DNA of 64,000 nt from Lycium barbarum (taxonomy: Eukaryota > Streptophyta > Magnoliopsida > Solanales > Solanaceae). Each line of letters opens with the position of its first letter. Positions within the stretch are counted from its first letter, which is position 1. The notes under the pieces are model-generated. The model did no database searches. It saw nothing but the letters and a program-made list of their open reading frames with translations, and was not told where the DNA came from. This document shows, piece by piece, positions 23,438 to 35,560 of the stretch. Position numbers and translations under genes: made by a program. The stretch covers positions 65,286,782 to 65,350,781 of the forward strand of contig NC_083344.1 of the NCBI RefSeq assembly GCF_019175385.1, written 5' to 3'.

Positions 23438-24852
23438 CGGAGAGATTCTGGTAATCCTTCGGCCGTAGTACTAAGAAGAAGGAAGAACAAGAGAGAGCGA
23501 GTTCGTACGGACAGCAACTCGCGGAGTCATATTTTTGGGTAGATAATAAGTGTACCCATTTTTTACACATAAAAGGTTACCCCCTCCCTATAAATATTGT
23601 AAGGAACCGTGCCTACCTGACATCCCTATGGAGGGATACGCGGGAAGCCCTAACCGGGCCTGGTCCGGGGATGTCTCTAGCTAGGTTTAGCTTAAAAGAT
23701 ACCATAGATATATGTATCCTTCTTTTGTAAAACGAACTACGATAGGGCCTGATTTCCCCTGGAGGGATACGTAGGCAGTCTACGTAAGACTCGACCCCTA
23801 CATAATATAAATTACAATTGCCCCCATTTGATTAACCTTTCATAGCGAAAGAGAGTTTGTCGTGGCAAGTCAGTCAAAAGCCCATTTAACCAAGATCCAC
23901 CCAAACAATCATAAGTCCAAAGGTAGTCAAGTTATGCCTTAAAGCAGAAATTTAGATTCCAAAGTTAATCAAAGTTAGGCTAAGGCAAAACTTTAGATTC
24001 TTAAAGTTAGTCAAGTTAGGCCTTAAGGCCGAACTTTATATTCCAAAGCTAGTCAACTTATTTAAAAAGTAAGAAACAATTAACATGTACGATGATACAA
24101 TGAATTACTGGACTGCTACACAAACCAAAAAATCACCTGCATCATCCAGGAAAGAGAATAGGCAAAAGTTCAGTTTCATAAACAAAAAAACCTCAAAACA
24201 CAACACATGCTAGAATAGAAACAATTACAAGAATAACTTCATTCATAACTTACACATACTCTTCATCATAATCCAACATTATAACTAAATCAACCAAAAC
24301 ACTAAAACTGATGCTAACAAGCCGAAACTTAGAACATTCAACACAAAGGGAAAAAAAAACACATATCAAAATCTACAAAAACAGAGCAACAACATAAAAC
24401 GAAATAAAAATACACCACCAAATACAATGAAAACACGAACTACCCATGAAAAAATCATAGAGAAACTTTGAAATTTACAATCAGAAACGATCAATTACAT
24501 ACCAAAAAAAAAACGTGAAAATATATACCTAGAATCAACAACATCGAGTACAAAAATAACACTATTAACAGCTATTAAAAATAATGAAACGAGCTCAAAA
24601 TATAAATTCGTACCTAAATCTTCATACATATAAAAAGAAACCACAGAAACAGAGACGGAGACACAAAGAAAAGGGCGAGAAACACGGAAAAACTAAAACA
24701 AAAAATGAAATACAAAGGGTTTAATGAGGTAAGGGTAATTTTCGTCCAAAAAGTTTCATTAAACAGGGGCAGGGGCAAGATTTAAAGACCACCTATACAA
24801 GGGGCAAAAATTAATGACCAGCGCGTTTGAAGGGAAATCTACTAAAAACAAC
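23438..24852 (+). other. Relic R continuation and AT-rich noncoding sequence
   Basis: Two copies of the block GGAGGGATACG (about 23632 and 23762), the second followed by TAGGCAG, are the kind of LTR-proximal sequence I associate with Tat/Ogre-like plant gypsy elements. From about 23820 to 24700 the sequence is A-rich with no coding signal. I see no gene. Confidence 0.4.
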
Positions 24853-24870
24853 GGGGGGGGGGGGGGGGGG
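24853..24870 (+). repeat. Poly(dG) run, 18 nt
   Basis: Uninterrupted G homopolymer in otherwise AT-rich sequence. Confidence 0.9.
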
Positions 24871-24991
24871 TTGTCTGATTAAGAGGATGGAATTGGGCTC
24901 CGAATAGATCTGAAGAGGATTGGCCCAATTTACTTTGTAGATGATGATCCTAAATTCTCCTAATCCCTTATCTACTTTTATTAAATAAACA

Positions 24992-25880
24992 GAAAAGGTC
25001 CAAAATGCCTTTGAACTATCCTAAAAGGTTTTAAAATACCCATCATCTATCTATTGGGCTAAAAATACCCTTTATCCACCTATTTTGGCTCACTTATACC
25101 CTTAAACTTAATAGCCAACTCCTTTTTATTAATAGTTATTACATGGCGCCAACTTATTCATCGAAAATAAAAATCGACCCCACCAGATCTTTTTCTTCAA
25201 CCCCACCCATAACGCATGACCAATGACCCACGACCCAATTTCCATTTTAAAAGGAAAACCTCCTCACATCGCATCCTTTACACCCAAATTCCTTTCCCTA
25301 ATACACATTTCTTCACATATTTACACTGATACACATGCATTTACTCGGTAAACAAGTCATAAATAGATTTTCCTGTTGCCTCCTTTCCACCAAAATACTC
25401 ATTATCTCTTTCACAGTAAATTACTCACTATTTGAATTGTTGTAGTATCAATGAATAACCTGCTTCTTCATGCTAAATCTAAGAAGTAACTAATTTTTTT
25501 TTTTAATATTTTAAGGAACTGCAAAAAAGTAGTAGCATATACTGTTAGTTTTGATGTTATTATGATATGAATTGGAAATGTAGGTAGTTGGTATTACATT
25601 ATTAGTTTTATCCTTGAGTTACAGTGCACTTAAATGATGCAATGCGCAGAGTTTTTTTTTTTTTTTTAAATGGGAATTGGGGTGAGTTTTTATTTTCGAC
25701 CAATAAGTATGCGCCATGTAATAACTATTAATAAAAAATAATAAAAAGGAGTGGGCTGTTAAGTTTAAGGGTATAATTAAGTTAAAATAGGTGACTGAAG
25801 GGTATTTTTAGCCCAATAGATGAATGGCGTGTATATTTAAGCCTTTTGGAATAGTTTAGGGACATTTTTGGACCTTTTCC
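24992..25880. mobile_element. Non-autonomous foldback DNA element with long terminal inverted repeats
   Basis: The left arm (24992-about 25210) and the right arm (about 25665-25880) are inverted copies of about 215 bp with moderate divergence. Both arms start GAAAAGGTCCAAAA and share CTATTGGGCTAAAAATACCC and CTCCTTTTTATTA. The about 450-bp centre has no transposase-like frame. Long inverted repeats without coding capacity suggest a Mutator-like or foldback element. I could not define a clear target duplication, so exact ends are approximate. Confidence 0.7.
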
Positions 25881-26303
25881 GTTATATAAAACGTGCTTCT
25901 CGTCCTAATTATTTCCAAAATGTGTACATATATAAATTACAATATAAGTACTTTAATATACATATTTAGTATAACAAAAGAAGAGCAGTACTATGATAAA
26001 ATTATTTATTTAGTGATTTAAAGGAAAAGTCCGATACCAATATTGGCATTGGAATATCAAAACTATTTTTGGGTGATTTTAATCTTAAAAATGTAATTTT
26101 TTAGTACGTATAAGAAATAATAAAATTATCTTAATTTTAGAGAAATAATATCTCAAAAATCATGCACGAATTTAGTGAATATTCAAAACTCATTTTGGAG
26201 AATTTTTAAGACTGAAAAGCATAATAAATTAAAGGAGAGCCAAAAGTGGGTGCCAACACTTGTGTTTTAGTGTTCATCTGATAAATCACAATCTGAAACT
26301 GAG
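25881..26303. other. AT-rich noncoding stretch
   Basis: No gene, repeat boundary or motif recognised. Confidence 0.4.
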
Positions 26304-26639
26304 GTGAAGAGAAAGAAGAAATCTCATGTTGTTGTTGATCTTATCCCCTTTGTATGTAATGATAGTCCTAATTTCATATTTTGTTCATATGAGTATGAGC
26401 AAGATGATGCCCCGAAGAAAGTTGGAAAGGAAGTTGTCCCTATTGAAGAGGAACATCTAGATGCTCTTGAATCACGGCATCAATGTGAGATAGAGCAGCA
26501 GTTGCTACAATCTGTAATTGATGATGTGAACAAAGTAGGTCAAGGTCAGGTTGAGCAGCATGAGAAGGAAGCTCAACCAGTCATTGCTGAAACAAAACTC
26601 AGGGTGAAACTGAACAATAGCAGAAGTTGCCACAACTAG
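26304..26639 (+). CDS. Unrecognised small ORF, 111 codons
   Basis: I do not recognise this protein. It begins with a basic patch (KRKKK), has a mildly hydrophobic segment around residues 10-27, and then a Glu/Gln-rich, probably helical part (residues 35-95) containing EEEHLDALESRHQ. No signal peptide or known catalytic motif is seen. The upstream sequence (26270-26303) stays open in a coding-like way, so it may be the tail of a larger broken gene or transposon protein. Composition is less AT-rich than its surroundings, which is the main argument for it being or having been coding. No neighbouring gene gives a functional hint. Confidence 0.25.
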   Translation: MKRKKKSHVVVDLIPFVCNDSPNFIFCSYEYEQDDAPKKVGKEVVPIEEEHLDALESRHQCEIEQQLLQSVIDDVNKVGQGQVEQHEKEAQPVIAETKLRVKLNNSRSCHN

Positions 26640-26683
26640 TCAGTGCTATTAGAGGAAAACAAGTTAGAGGTCGACATGGTTTT

Positions 26684-26915
26684 TGTTGAATATGTGTTAT
26701 TTCTACTTATTTTGCTTGTATTCGATAGTGTTTTTTTTTGTTTTGTTTTTTTTTTTGTTTCGGTTTATGCGAATTCATCATGGTCTATTACTAGACTTTA
26801 AAACTTTAGCCTTTTGTTTAATCGAAATATGTGTTATTTCTACTTGTATCAAAAGTGTTTTTTTCTATTTCTATTTATGCGAATTCATTGCGGTCTATTA
26901 GTAGACTCTTGGTCA
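26684..26915. repeat. Imperfect tandem duplication
   Basis: ATATGTGTTATTTCTACTT is followed after T-rich sequence by TTATGCGAATTCAT and GGTCTATTA at 26688-26790, and the same order recurs at 26828-26905. The copies differ mainly in the poly-T length. Confidence 0.65.
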
Positions 26916-27667
26916 ATTATCATTATTTTTATATCGTGGTTGGTCAACAACACTCTATTATTTGTATGTAGATTAATAAAAATGGTTAAAAATAGAGGAG
27001 GTCACGGAGGGAAGAATTTAAATTACTAATTATAATAAGGGAGAATCGAAAGATTTTGTCTTCCTTAGTTGGATTGCAACTAAAGGTTACTAACCAAAAG
27101 GCTTCTCTTCCAAATTCACTCTTGTAGTTGTCCTTTATTGCTTTCTCTACAAGAGAGTGTTGTACAAAAATCAAGGCACTTTTAAGACTCTTTTAGTATT
27201 ACATGTCCCTTCAGACTAACGTGTTTATAGGTGAGGTGATGTGGAATGTACTATAACTTCTTTTATATGCCTCATTTTTTGTCCTATTATTTATTACTTT
27301 ATTTGCTTAATACATTTTTTAAATTTGTCACTAAATTTTATTTAGACACATAAATTACGACTTATTCCAATTGATACCTGAACCCATGATAAAACGTTTC
27401 AATTAAACATTTTCAGTTTAAATTTTAAAAATACTTTTGCATGTATTCCCAAGTGCCTATTACATAGATTAGTTAACCACTTAAAAATATGCCACCTCCT
27501 TTAATTATACGTATTAGCCTCAAGAACTTGTAAAACCTCAGGATTGTTGCAATTACAGCTGATGTGTAGAATTAAAGGAAATGACATATTTTATGCATGT
27601 GTACCTAAATACTACATAATATTTAGTTTTCCAAGAAACACTAATATCAAACAATTGTAACAAAAGG
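26916..27667. other. AT-rich noncoding stretch
   Basis: No gene or repeat recognised up to the copia target site. Confidence 0.4.
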
Positions 27668-27672
27668 GAGCA
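27668..27672. repeat. Target-site duplication of copia element, left
   Basis: GAGCA; the matching copy is at 36878-36882. Confidence 0.9.
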
Positions 27673-27867
27673 TATTATGAAACAATAAACTAAAGCAAGA
27701 ATATATGTAGAATAAGAGAGAAGAGAGTTCTTAATTCTTATGAGGAATGAAATACAATGAAGAGAACATCTCTATTTATAGGAGAGAATTGACTTGGTGC
27801 CAAAGTCACAAACCCTAAAATCCCTCCTAAAGATAGACATCACAATATTATAATAATATTTATAACA
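27673..27867 (-). repeat. Copia 3' LTR (195 bp)
   Basis: Matches 36683-36877. The outer end reads TATTATG instead of TGTTATG (terminal G changed to A); the inner end is TATAACA. It contains CTCTATTTATAGG (TATA-like, readable on both strands). Confidence 0.92.
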
Positions 27868-27876
27868 CTCCCCCTT
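27868..27876 (-). other. Copia polypurine tract
   Basis: On minus, AAGGGGGAG abuts the 3' LTR. Confidence 0.85.
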
Positions 27877-28085
27877 GATGTCTATTTCGATAGATAATAT
27901 GCCTCATTAAAACCTTACTAGAAAAAACTCAGTGGGAAAAATTCTAGTGAAGGAAAAAGAGTACATATTTCTAATAATATACATTTTGGTTGCCTCATTA
28001 AAAACCTTACAAGAAAAATCCAGTGGGACAAAACCTTGTATGGAAAAAAGAGTACAACATGTATTAACTCCCCCTGATGAGAACT

Positions 28086-29219
28086 TCAGTCCAAATATTT
28101 GAGTTTTCGCATACCAATCTTGTGCACCATCTTCTCGAAAGTTGCAGTTGGTAGAGACTTGGTGACAAAATCAGCCATATTATCACTTGAACGAATCTAT
28201 TGCACGTTGATATCACCATTCTTTTGGAGCTCATGTGTGAAGAACAACTTTGGTGAAATGTGTTTTGTCCTATCTCCTTTTATGAATCCTCCTTTCAATT
28301 GGGCAATGCATGCTGCATTTTCTTCATATAAGATTGTGGGTATTTTATCACATTTCAAACCACACTTTTCTCGACTGAGATGTATCATTGACCTCAGCCA
28401 TACAACTTCACGGCTCGCTTCATGAATAGCTAGTATCTCAGCATGATTTGATGAGGTAGCCACAATGGACTGCTTTGTAGTTCGCCAAGATATGGCAGCA
28501 CCCCCACAAATAAATACATAGCCTGTTTGAGACCTAGATTTGTGTAGGTCAGATGAATACCCTGCATCGGCATAACCAACAAGATCGGGACTGCAATTGC
28601 TAGAATAAAATAATCCTAAATCAATAGTCGCCTTTAGATACCTCAATATGTGTTTAATTCCGTTCCAGTGTCTCCTTGTAGGAGCACAACTATATCTTGC
28701 TAACAAATTAACTGAAATTGCTATGTTAGGCCTTGTGGTATTGGCAAGATACATTAGTGCACCAATTGCACTAAGATATGGTACTTCAGGACCAAGAATT
28801 TTCTCATTCTTTCCTTGAGGTCGGAACGGATCTTTATTCGCATCAAGTGATCGAACAACCATCAGAGTACTTAATGGATGTGCTTCATCCATATAAAACC
28901 GTTTCAACACTTTCTCTGTATAGGCTGTTTGATGGACAAAAACGCCAGTTGTCAAATGTTCAATTTGCAAACCAAGGCATAATTTTGTCTTTCCAAGATC
29001 TTTCATCTGAAATTCCTTCTTTAAATAATCCATTGCCTTTTTGAGCTCTGCAGAAGTTCCAATAAGGTTTATGTTGTCAACAAATACAACAAGTACAACA
29101 AACTCCGATATTACTTTCTTTATAAAAACACATGGGCAAATTGCATCATTTGTATAGCCTTCCTTCAACAAATATTCACTAAGGCGGTTATACCACATGC
29201 GCCCGGATTGCTTCAAACC
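28086..29219 (-). pseudogene. Copia pol C-terminal part: reverse transcriptase end and RNase H
   Basis: From the solo-LTR C insertion, RT continues in the same frame as the upstream part at 32356-32601 once the 3064 inserted bases (LTR plus one duplication) are discounted. The polymerase box reads FVDN where copia RTs have YVDD, so the second catalytic aspartate is missing. LCLGLQIEH, ARYSCAPTRRHW, the RNase H region GYADAGYSSD and ATSSNHAE follow. A TAG at 28197-28199 replaces a Gln codon 37 codons before the original stop at 28086-28088, and the last part is still readable (SSDNMADFVTKSLP). It is inactive by interruption, stop and active-site loss. Confidence 0.92.
29215..29219. repeat. Target-site duplication of solo LTR C, left
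   Basis: AAACC; repeated at 32279-32283. Confidence 0.9.
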
Positions 29220-29568
29220 TGTTATAACCCGTGTTTTCACACGTTTGGAAAGACTTGAATTATATTGGATCCTTGAGATATAAGGTCAAATTTGATATTT
29301 TGTTGAACATAGGAGTTATGCATGAAAGAATAGAGTCATGAAAGTGTGATACAAGGCTAAGGGCAATTTTGGAATTTTGGAAATTAGTTTCGGGAATTAC
29401 AAAACGTGGACTATAAGTCATTGGGCCAAAAATAATGGAATAGAATTTAAGGCCCAATGCACTTGGAGTGGTCGGCCATGGTGTGGCCCAAGCCCACAAT
29501 TTGCATTAAATTTCCATGTGAATTAATTAACATTAGGCCTTAACCCAAGCCCATTACTTGGTCATGTG

Positions 29569-29600
29569 CTTGGTCATGTGACCAAGTCATTATAAGATAT
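29569..29600 (+). promoter_or_regulatory. Solo LTR C dyad and TATA-like box
   Basis: Perfect 8-bp arms CTTGGTCA/TGACCAAG around TG end 4 bp before TATAAGATAT. Confidence 0.5.
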
Positions 29601-31813
29601 ACATTAGAAGGTTCAAGACTTAAGAAAACATAGATCAAAAAAATCAAGAACAAGAGCAAGCTTAGGGGTGCTCTCGGGTTTGGCCTAGAAAAATAGGTAC
29701 CAAAAATATTGCTCCAAAAATTCAATTCTTGTTGTTTTCCTATTAAGTCAAGGTTCCTTTGTAACTTGGTATAGTTGGATTGGAGTGGGGAGCATTAGAA
29801 TCACCAAGGTGAGCATATCTCCAAGTGAAGAAGACTTGAAGAAAAGGTAAGAATTTCTACCTTTTTATTGTGTTATGAAGTTTTGTTTGTGTTGTAGTAT
29901 GTAGAAATGTGTTGATTATATGGAAAAATGGAAGTTTGTAATGTGGGTTTGGAATTGGAGGTGTAGCAGTGTGTATATATATGTTGTATAGCCAAAATGT
30001 ATAGAATTCATGTTATATTTTAGTTGTGATTGTGATGAAATGCATATGGGAATTGAAAGTTGGATGAATTTAGTTGATATGGAAAAATAATCATATGGCC
30101 GTGTGGTATATTGCATTTGGAATAGAAATGAATTAAGTTGTTTAGTGTATTGGAGTGTTGTTGTAATGCTTGGTATGTAAATGGAGTTAGAATGATATAA
30201 GTTTGTATTGAATTGGAATGTAGCAACTTATGTCGTTTTAGTATGATTTTCCGACATTAAGGAAATGAAGTTGTTTGGTTGTGAATTATGATGATCATTG
30301 ATGAATTTGGAAGTTGGAAACTTGTTATGAAGTTGTATGCCAAAGATTTGATGTTTTGCATAAGTTATGACTTTGGCGGAAAAGTTGTATATTATGTATA
30401 TCGAGTGTATATCTTAAGGAAAACGATATGAAATGTTTCTAGAACTATATGGTGATGATCTTGATTGTTGTTGAATGTGAAATTATTGATATTAGTTGAA
30501 AGTTGGGCTGAATTGAAGATTTTGTCAACTTGTGAGAAAAATGACTAGTTGAAGGATATTTGTGTTTTTAATGTTCATTGTTGATATTGTTGTTGTCGTT
30601 TGGGTTGTTGTTGATGAATTATAGCCGAGTTGAATTCTCGGGGTGCTATATGTATAGGGGAAGTGCTGCCGAAATTTCGGTAGCCAGATATGCATTAAGT
30701 TGGAACTTTGGTATCCATAACTTACAATTGGTAAACTTGACCAATTGCAGTTTCTCGACGAAACGGGAAGTGAGTTTGGAAAGGCTTAAGGAGCGTGAAA
30801 GGTATGTTAAGCAAACCCAATTCTTCCCTTGGCATGCCCCTAGTGTGTTAGGGTCGGATCCGGGCCTCGAACGACCTCTTGGCCCTCGGAATCCGCAAGA
30901 CAAAATTTCAGTTTTTCCTTCAGTAGAATTGAACCATTTTGATACGCTTTTTCTGAAATTATGCAATTTTGCTCTAAATTATTCAGAAAGTCATAGAATG
31001 TCTGTATAACCTTTTTAGGTGATACTATATGCTTATAGGGCACAATTTGAGCCCGCCGCCTTGTTTGTCCCAAGGCGGGCCCGCTATTTATGGTTTTGCC
31101 CCTAATATGCTAAAGCTTCCTTTTTAAGCGATTTTTGAAAGAAATGTTTTAATTACCCTACTAATCGCTTAACGAATATTATTTTAAATATTCTGTTAAA
31201 TATTATAAATTATTTTGACACTCGGAATGACTACGGGAAAGTTATACTTCTGTAATTTATTACGATATCCGAAATACATCTATTATGATTCCGTCCGACT
31301 CCATTTGATTTGTTTGTCTTTGCTACGCTTCATCGAGTCTTTGAAAACACTTATGATATTTTTAAATTGCATTAGTCTCTCACTACTCCATTCGTGGATG
31401 TCCCAATGTTTCCCACACTGAGCCCGGGCCAGGATATGTTGTCAAGCGTAATTCTCTGCATTGTTCGCTGCGTCCCGATGTGAGGGGGCAGGTATACGCG
31501 TACATGGATCTGTGGAGTATGATGTGCCATGTCCGCCTATTCTGATCTGATCTGTTATGGCCATTTTGATATGACATTATATGATACGGGGCCACGCCCC
31601 TTTTTCTGATTCCTCTGTATAGTGGCACCAGCGTCGGGAGGGTGGCCACATTCTGTCTGCCGAGTCCCGTGGCAGGGACCGGATATGATATGATATGACA
31701 TATGTTTCTGTACACATTCTGTCGGTTTTGGAAATATGCATTTGACACTCTGGATTTTGTACTCATTTTCTGTAATCATTATGATTTGACTTCTGTGATT
31801 CCGCTTTGCATAT

Positions 31814-31874
31814 TCAGTACATATTTCGTACTGACCCCCTTTCTTCGGGGGCTGCGTTTTCATGCCGCGCAGGT
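31814..31874 (+). promoter_or_regulatory. Conserved LTR hairpin / acceptor-like block, solo LTR C
   Basis: Perfect hairpin, then TACTGACCCCC, TTTCTTCGGGGGCTGCG and GCGCAG|GT. It is preserved although the surrounding LTR is divergent. Confidence 0.5.
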
Positions 31875-32278
31875 ACAGACTACAGGTTTGCTGATCCACA
31901 CGTTTAGGATCCCGTTTCTGCTATTTTGGGGCGCTCTCTTCTTCAGAGCCCATCTTTTGGTACAGTCTGTCATTGTTATCTGGATATGTATATTGTTCTG
32001 GGTATGACGGGGCCCTGTCCCGTCTTATGATTATGATATGTTCTGTAGAGGTCTGTGGATACATCTGTGTGGGTTCTGTACATATGTTTGGGATGTTTTG
32101 TCTTATGACAGCCTTATCGGCTTCTGTGTGCCAAGTCCGCTTTTCTGCTAAATTCTGTAGCATCCACTAATGTTACCATTATATTACATTATTTTGATAA
32201 TATGCTAATTTGGGTATCGGGTACGTATAGGTGCCCAGCTAGGGCACTGGTCGCGGCACACGGGGTTGGGTCGTGACA

Positions 32279-33267
32279 AAACCATACAATGATCTTTGTA
32301 ATCTGATTGAATACATTTCCCAAGACATTGAACTACATGCTTCAGGCATCTTAAATCATTCAGGGATTTTCATGTATATTTCATTTCCAAGTGATCCATA
32401 TAGATAGGCTGTAACCACATCCATCAAATGCATCTCAAGTCTCTCATGGACAGCGAAACTAATGAGATAACATAACGTTATTGCACCCATAATAGGGGAG
32501 TATGTCTCTTCATAATCAACACCAGGCCTTTGTGAAAATCCTTGTGCAGCAAGGCGTGCCTTATATCTTTGTATCTCATTTTTCTCATTTCTTTTTTGCA
32601 CAAAAATCCTTTTATAATCAACAGGTTTAATGCCATTAGGTGTTTGGACTACAGGTCCAAAAACTTCCCGTTTGGTAAGCGAGTTTAACTCTGATTGAAT
32701 TGCCTCTTGCCACTTTGGCCAATCACATCTTTCTTAGCATTCTTTAACAGATTAGGGTTCAAGATCCTCACTATCTTGAATAATTCTTGTTGCAACATAG
32801 AAGGCAAAGACATAATCCACATTTATTTCCAATCTATTCAATTTAGTCCCAACATTAATTGGATTAATTGATATTTCCTCATTTTCTTGAGTCTCGGGCT
32901 TATTGATTTCTTCAAGAATATCAGTATTGTTCAAATCTTGAATTTCTTTATGAGGTTCTTTCATAGTGTCATCTTGACTATTTATTTTTCTTTTTCTAGG
33001 ATTTCAATCCTTAGAACCTAATGGTCTACCACGCTTCTGGCATGCTTTGGACTCATTTGCTATGACACTAGTAGATGGTCCTACAGGGACATCAATCCAA
33101 ATTGGGACATTCTCTGCAGGGATATGTGATTTGGTAATCCTTTTCAAATCTGTAAATGCGTCTGGCATTTGATTTGCTATTTTCTGCAAGTGAATAATCT
33201 TTTGGACCTCTTGTTCACAAATAGAAGCACGTGGATCCAGATGAGACAATGATGAATTATTCCACAA
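32279..33267 (-). pseudogene. Copia pol: integrase-RT linker and N-terminal reverse transcriptase
   Basis: The open pieces 33004-33267, 32752-32964 and 32356-32601 share one frame, separated by stops. The first two are the charged linker between integrase and RT (RGRPLGSKD is a common landmark). The third begins RT proper, with YKARLAAQGFSQRPGVDYEET and DVVTAYLYGSL, where the first catalytic aspartate lies. A TGA at 32356-32358 follows MKIPE. Solo LTR C then splits the gene at 32278. The frame differs from the protease-integrase frame, so an indel lies near 33270-33285. Confidence 0.9.
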
Positions 33268-33278
33268 AATTTCCCTTT

Positions 33279-34676
33279 TTATTCATTATTCTCTCCCCCT
33301 AATTTTGGGAAAATTGTCTCATCAAATCGACAATCTGCAAATCGAGTAGTGAACAAATCTCCAATTAATGGTTCAAGGTAGCGAATAATGGAGGGCGATT
33401 CAAACCCAACATATATTCCTAATGTTCTTTGGGGACCCATCTTGGTGCGATATGGTGGTGCTACATGCACATATACGACACATCCAAAAATTCTTAGATG
33501 GGATATATTAGGTTCTTGACCCAAAACCAATTGCAACGGAGAAAATTTATGATAGTTTGTCGGTCTGAGACGAACAAGTGTTGCTACATGCAAAATAGTG
33601 TGACCCCAAACAACCGTGGGCAACCTCATTTTCATGAGTAATGGTCTTGCAATCAACTGCAGACGTTTAATTAATGACTCTGCAAGGCCATTTTGAGTGT
33701 GAATATGAGCTACAGGATGTCCAACTCTTATCCCAATTGATAAACAATAATCATTAAATGTTTGGGATGAAAACTCTACAGCATTATCAAGGCGAATAGA
33801 CTTTATCGGATTATCAGGAAAGTGTGCTCGCAATCGAATTATTTGTGCCAATAATAACGCCAGGTTGCGAGATGACAGTAGGCACACATGAGACCATCTA
33901 GAACAAGCATCTATTAGGACCATAAAATATCTAAATGACCCATTAGGGGGGTGAATTGGTCCACAAATATCCCCATGTATACATTCCAAAAATTCAGGGG
34001 ATTCAAACTCAACCTTTGTAGGTGATGGCCTAATAATTAACTTGCCTTGATAACAAGAAGGGCAAGAAAATTCATTGTTTAAAAGAATCTTCAGGTTCTT
34101 TAATGGATGCCCATTTGAATTTTCTATAATTCGTCTCATCATTATAGATCCAGGGTGTCCAAATCGATCATGCCAAAGTACAAACGTATTGGAGTCCGTA
34201 AACTTCTGGTTTATGACCGAATGTACCTCAATTACACCAATTTTTGTCCAATATAAGCCAGAAGACAAAGCAGGGAACTTTTCTACAACAACTTTCTGGC
34301 CAGAGACATCCTTGGTGATACCAATATATTCAAGATTCATCTCATCCATTGTTTTAATATGGTATCCATTTTGACGGATATCTTTAAAACTTAATAAGTT
34401 CCTTCTGAACTTAGGAGAGAACATAACATCGCTTATAATGAGTTTTGTTCCCTTAGGAAAAATTATGGTGGCTCTTCCGGAGCCTTCAATCAAATTGGTA
34501 CTACCAGAAATAGTATTAACATTTGCTTTACCCATAAGTAAATGAGAAAAACATCTTTTGCCCTTGAATATCGTGTGTGTAGTAGCAGAATCAATCAAAC
34601 AAATGTCTTCATAATTGGATTTTAATCCAAACTTGCTTTGAGAGTTATCCATATCTTCAAATGGAATGACATACAC
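33279..34676 (-). pseudogene. Copia pol: protease, GAG-pre-integrase, integrase
   Basis: A 465-codon open segment. The protease motif DSATTH is at about residues 29-34, the form I associate with this copia group. The zinc-binding H...H...CXXC of the pre-integrase region is around residues 165-210 (LWHDRFGHPG, then CPSC). The integrase core has HGDICGP, RLDNAVEF (Gly before EF replaced by Val) and QNGLAES, so all three D, D and E positions are present. It would cut the polyprotein and join cDNA to the chromosome. It ends shortly before the charged linker because of a frameshift and is separated from gag by an 884-bp noncoding spacer. Confidence 0.92.
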
Positions 34677-35560
34677 AAGGTCAAATTAATACAATTTAAA
34701 TAGTAGCACTATCATACAATACAAAGTGAAAACCAAGTACTATAATGGCTATAATCTACTAAGCAACATAACAAAGAGACGTATACTTTCATGGTATATG
34801 CTTAAACTGATAAGTTTTCAGTTGTTTGTTTTGCGTCAAATAGTATTCTGACCATATTGTTTAAAATAGATAACAATATGGTAAGAAACTCTAAATGGAT
34901 ACAACAACTTACTTTTCAAATTTAGAAGTTTTTCATGCTCACGGTACTTTTCAAAGAATCCTTTATTAACGTATCCAAGACTTCATATGATGATACTAAT
35001 TTAATGAAATAGACAGTGGACTCATACATCCAAAAGGCCAAACAATATATTAAATGTATCAAGTGTCAGGCTTAATCCGAAATAAAAAAAATAGTACTTA
35101 CTATGTAGGCCTAACATCTGACAAAGAAGTAATAGTTGTGCACTTGGTTTTGATATTTTATATAGGATACGCATTACATTACATGACATGTTAGTGTCTG
35201 GATGGACATCAATATAGGTAAGCATGCATAATGCAAGGTCCTCCGTTGAAAAGTTTTAAAAACATATTAACATGCAGATACACATTAAGCAGTTTGTTGT
35301 ATCACTATGCTTAGTACTAAAACTAATCATAAACAAGAGTCACTGAAACACAACGCCATATATAGTCATTAAGTTTATTTGTAATGTGCTATTAAAAGAT
35401 TAGACGGAATCAAATCAAATTTTCTATTAATAACCAACTATAACAAACTGACTAAATCTAGACTAATTAAAAATAGTACTCATGTAAACAACTACTTTTA
35501 CGTGGTCTTTTATTCATCAACTACTACGACTAGCAAAAATTAAAATAAGCAACTCAATCA
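34677..35560 (-). other. Noncoding spacer between copia gag and pol
   Basis: AT-rich, no protein-like frame on either strand. It separates a gag that ends at its own stop from a pol frame that opens just before the protease. I could not find a convincing acceptor AG directly before 34676 on minus, so an intron is possible but unsupported; an old insertion is equally possible. Confidence 0.5.

Larger units (their letters stand above)
29220..32278 (+). mobile_element. Solo LTR C (gypsy, Tekay-like) inside the copia RT
   Basis: 3059 bp, TGTTATAACCC to GGGTCGTGACA, with AAACC on both sides and no internal domain. It has the dyad CTTGGTCA-TG-TGACCAAG (29569-29586), TATAAGATAT (29591-29600), donor-like AAAAG|GTAAGAA (GT at 29847) and AAAG|GTATGTTAAG (GT at 30802), the perfect hairpin TCAGTAC-N7-GTACTGA (31814-31834), acceptor-like GCGCAG|GT (AG ends 31872) and GC-rich hairpin GACGGG/CCCGTC (32006-32024). 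Outside these blocks it is quite different from the other LTRs. Confidence 0.93.
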
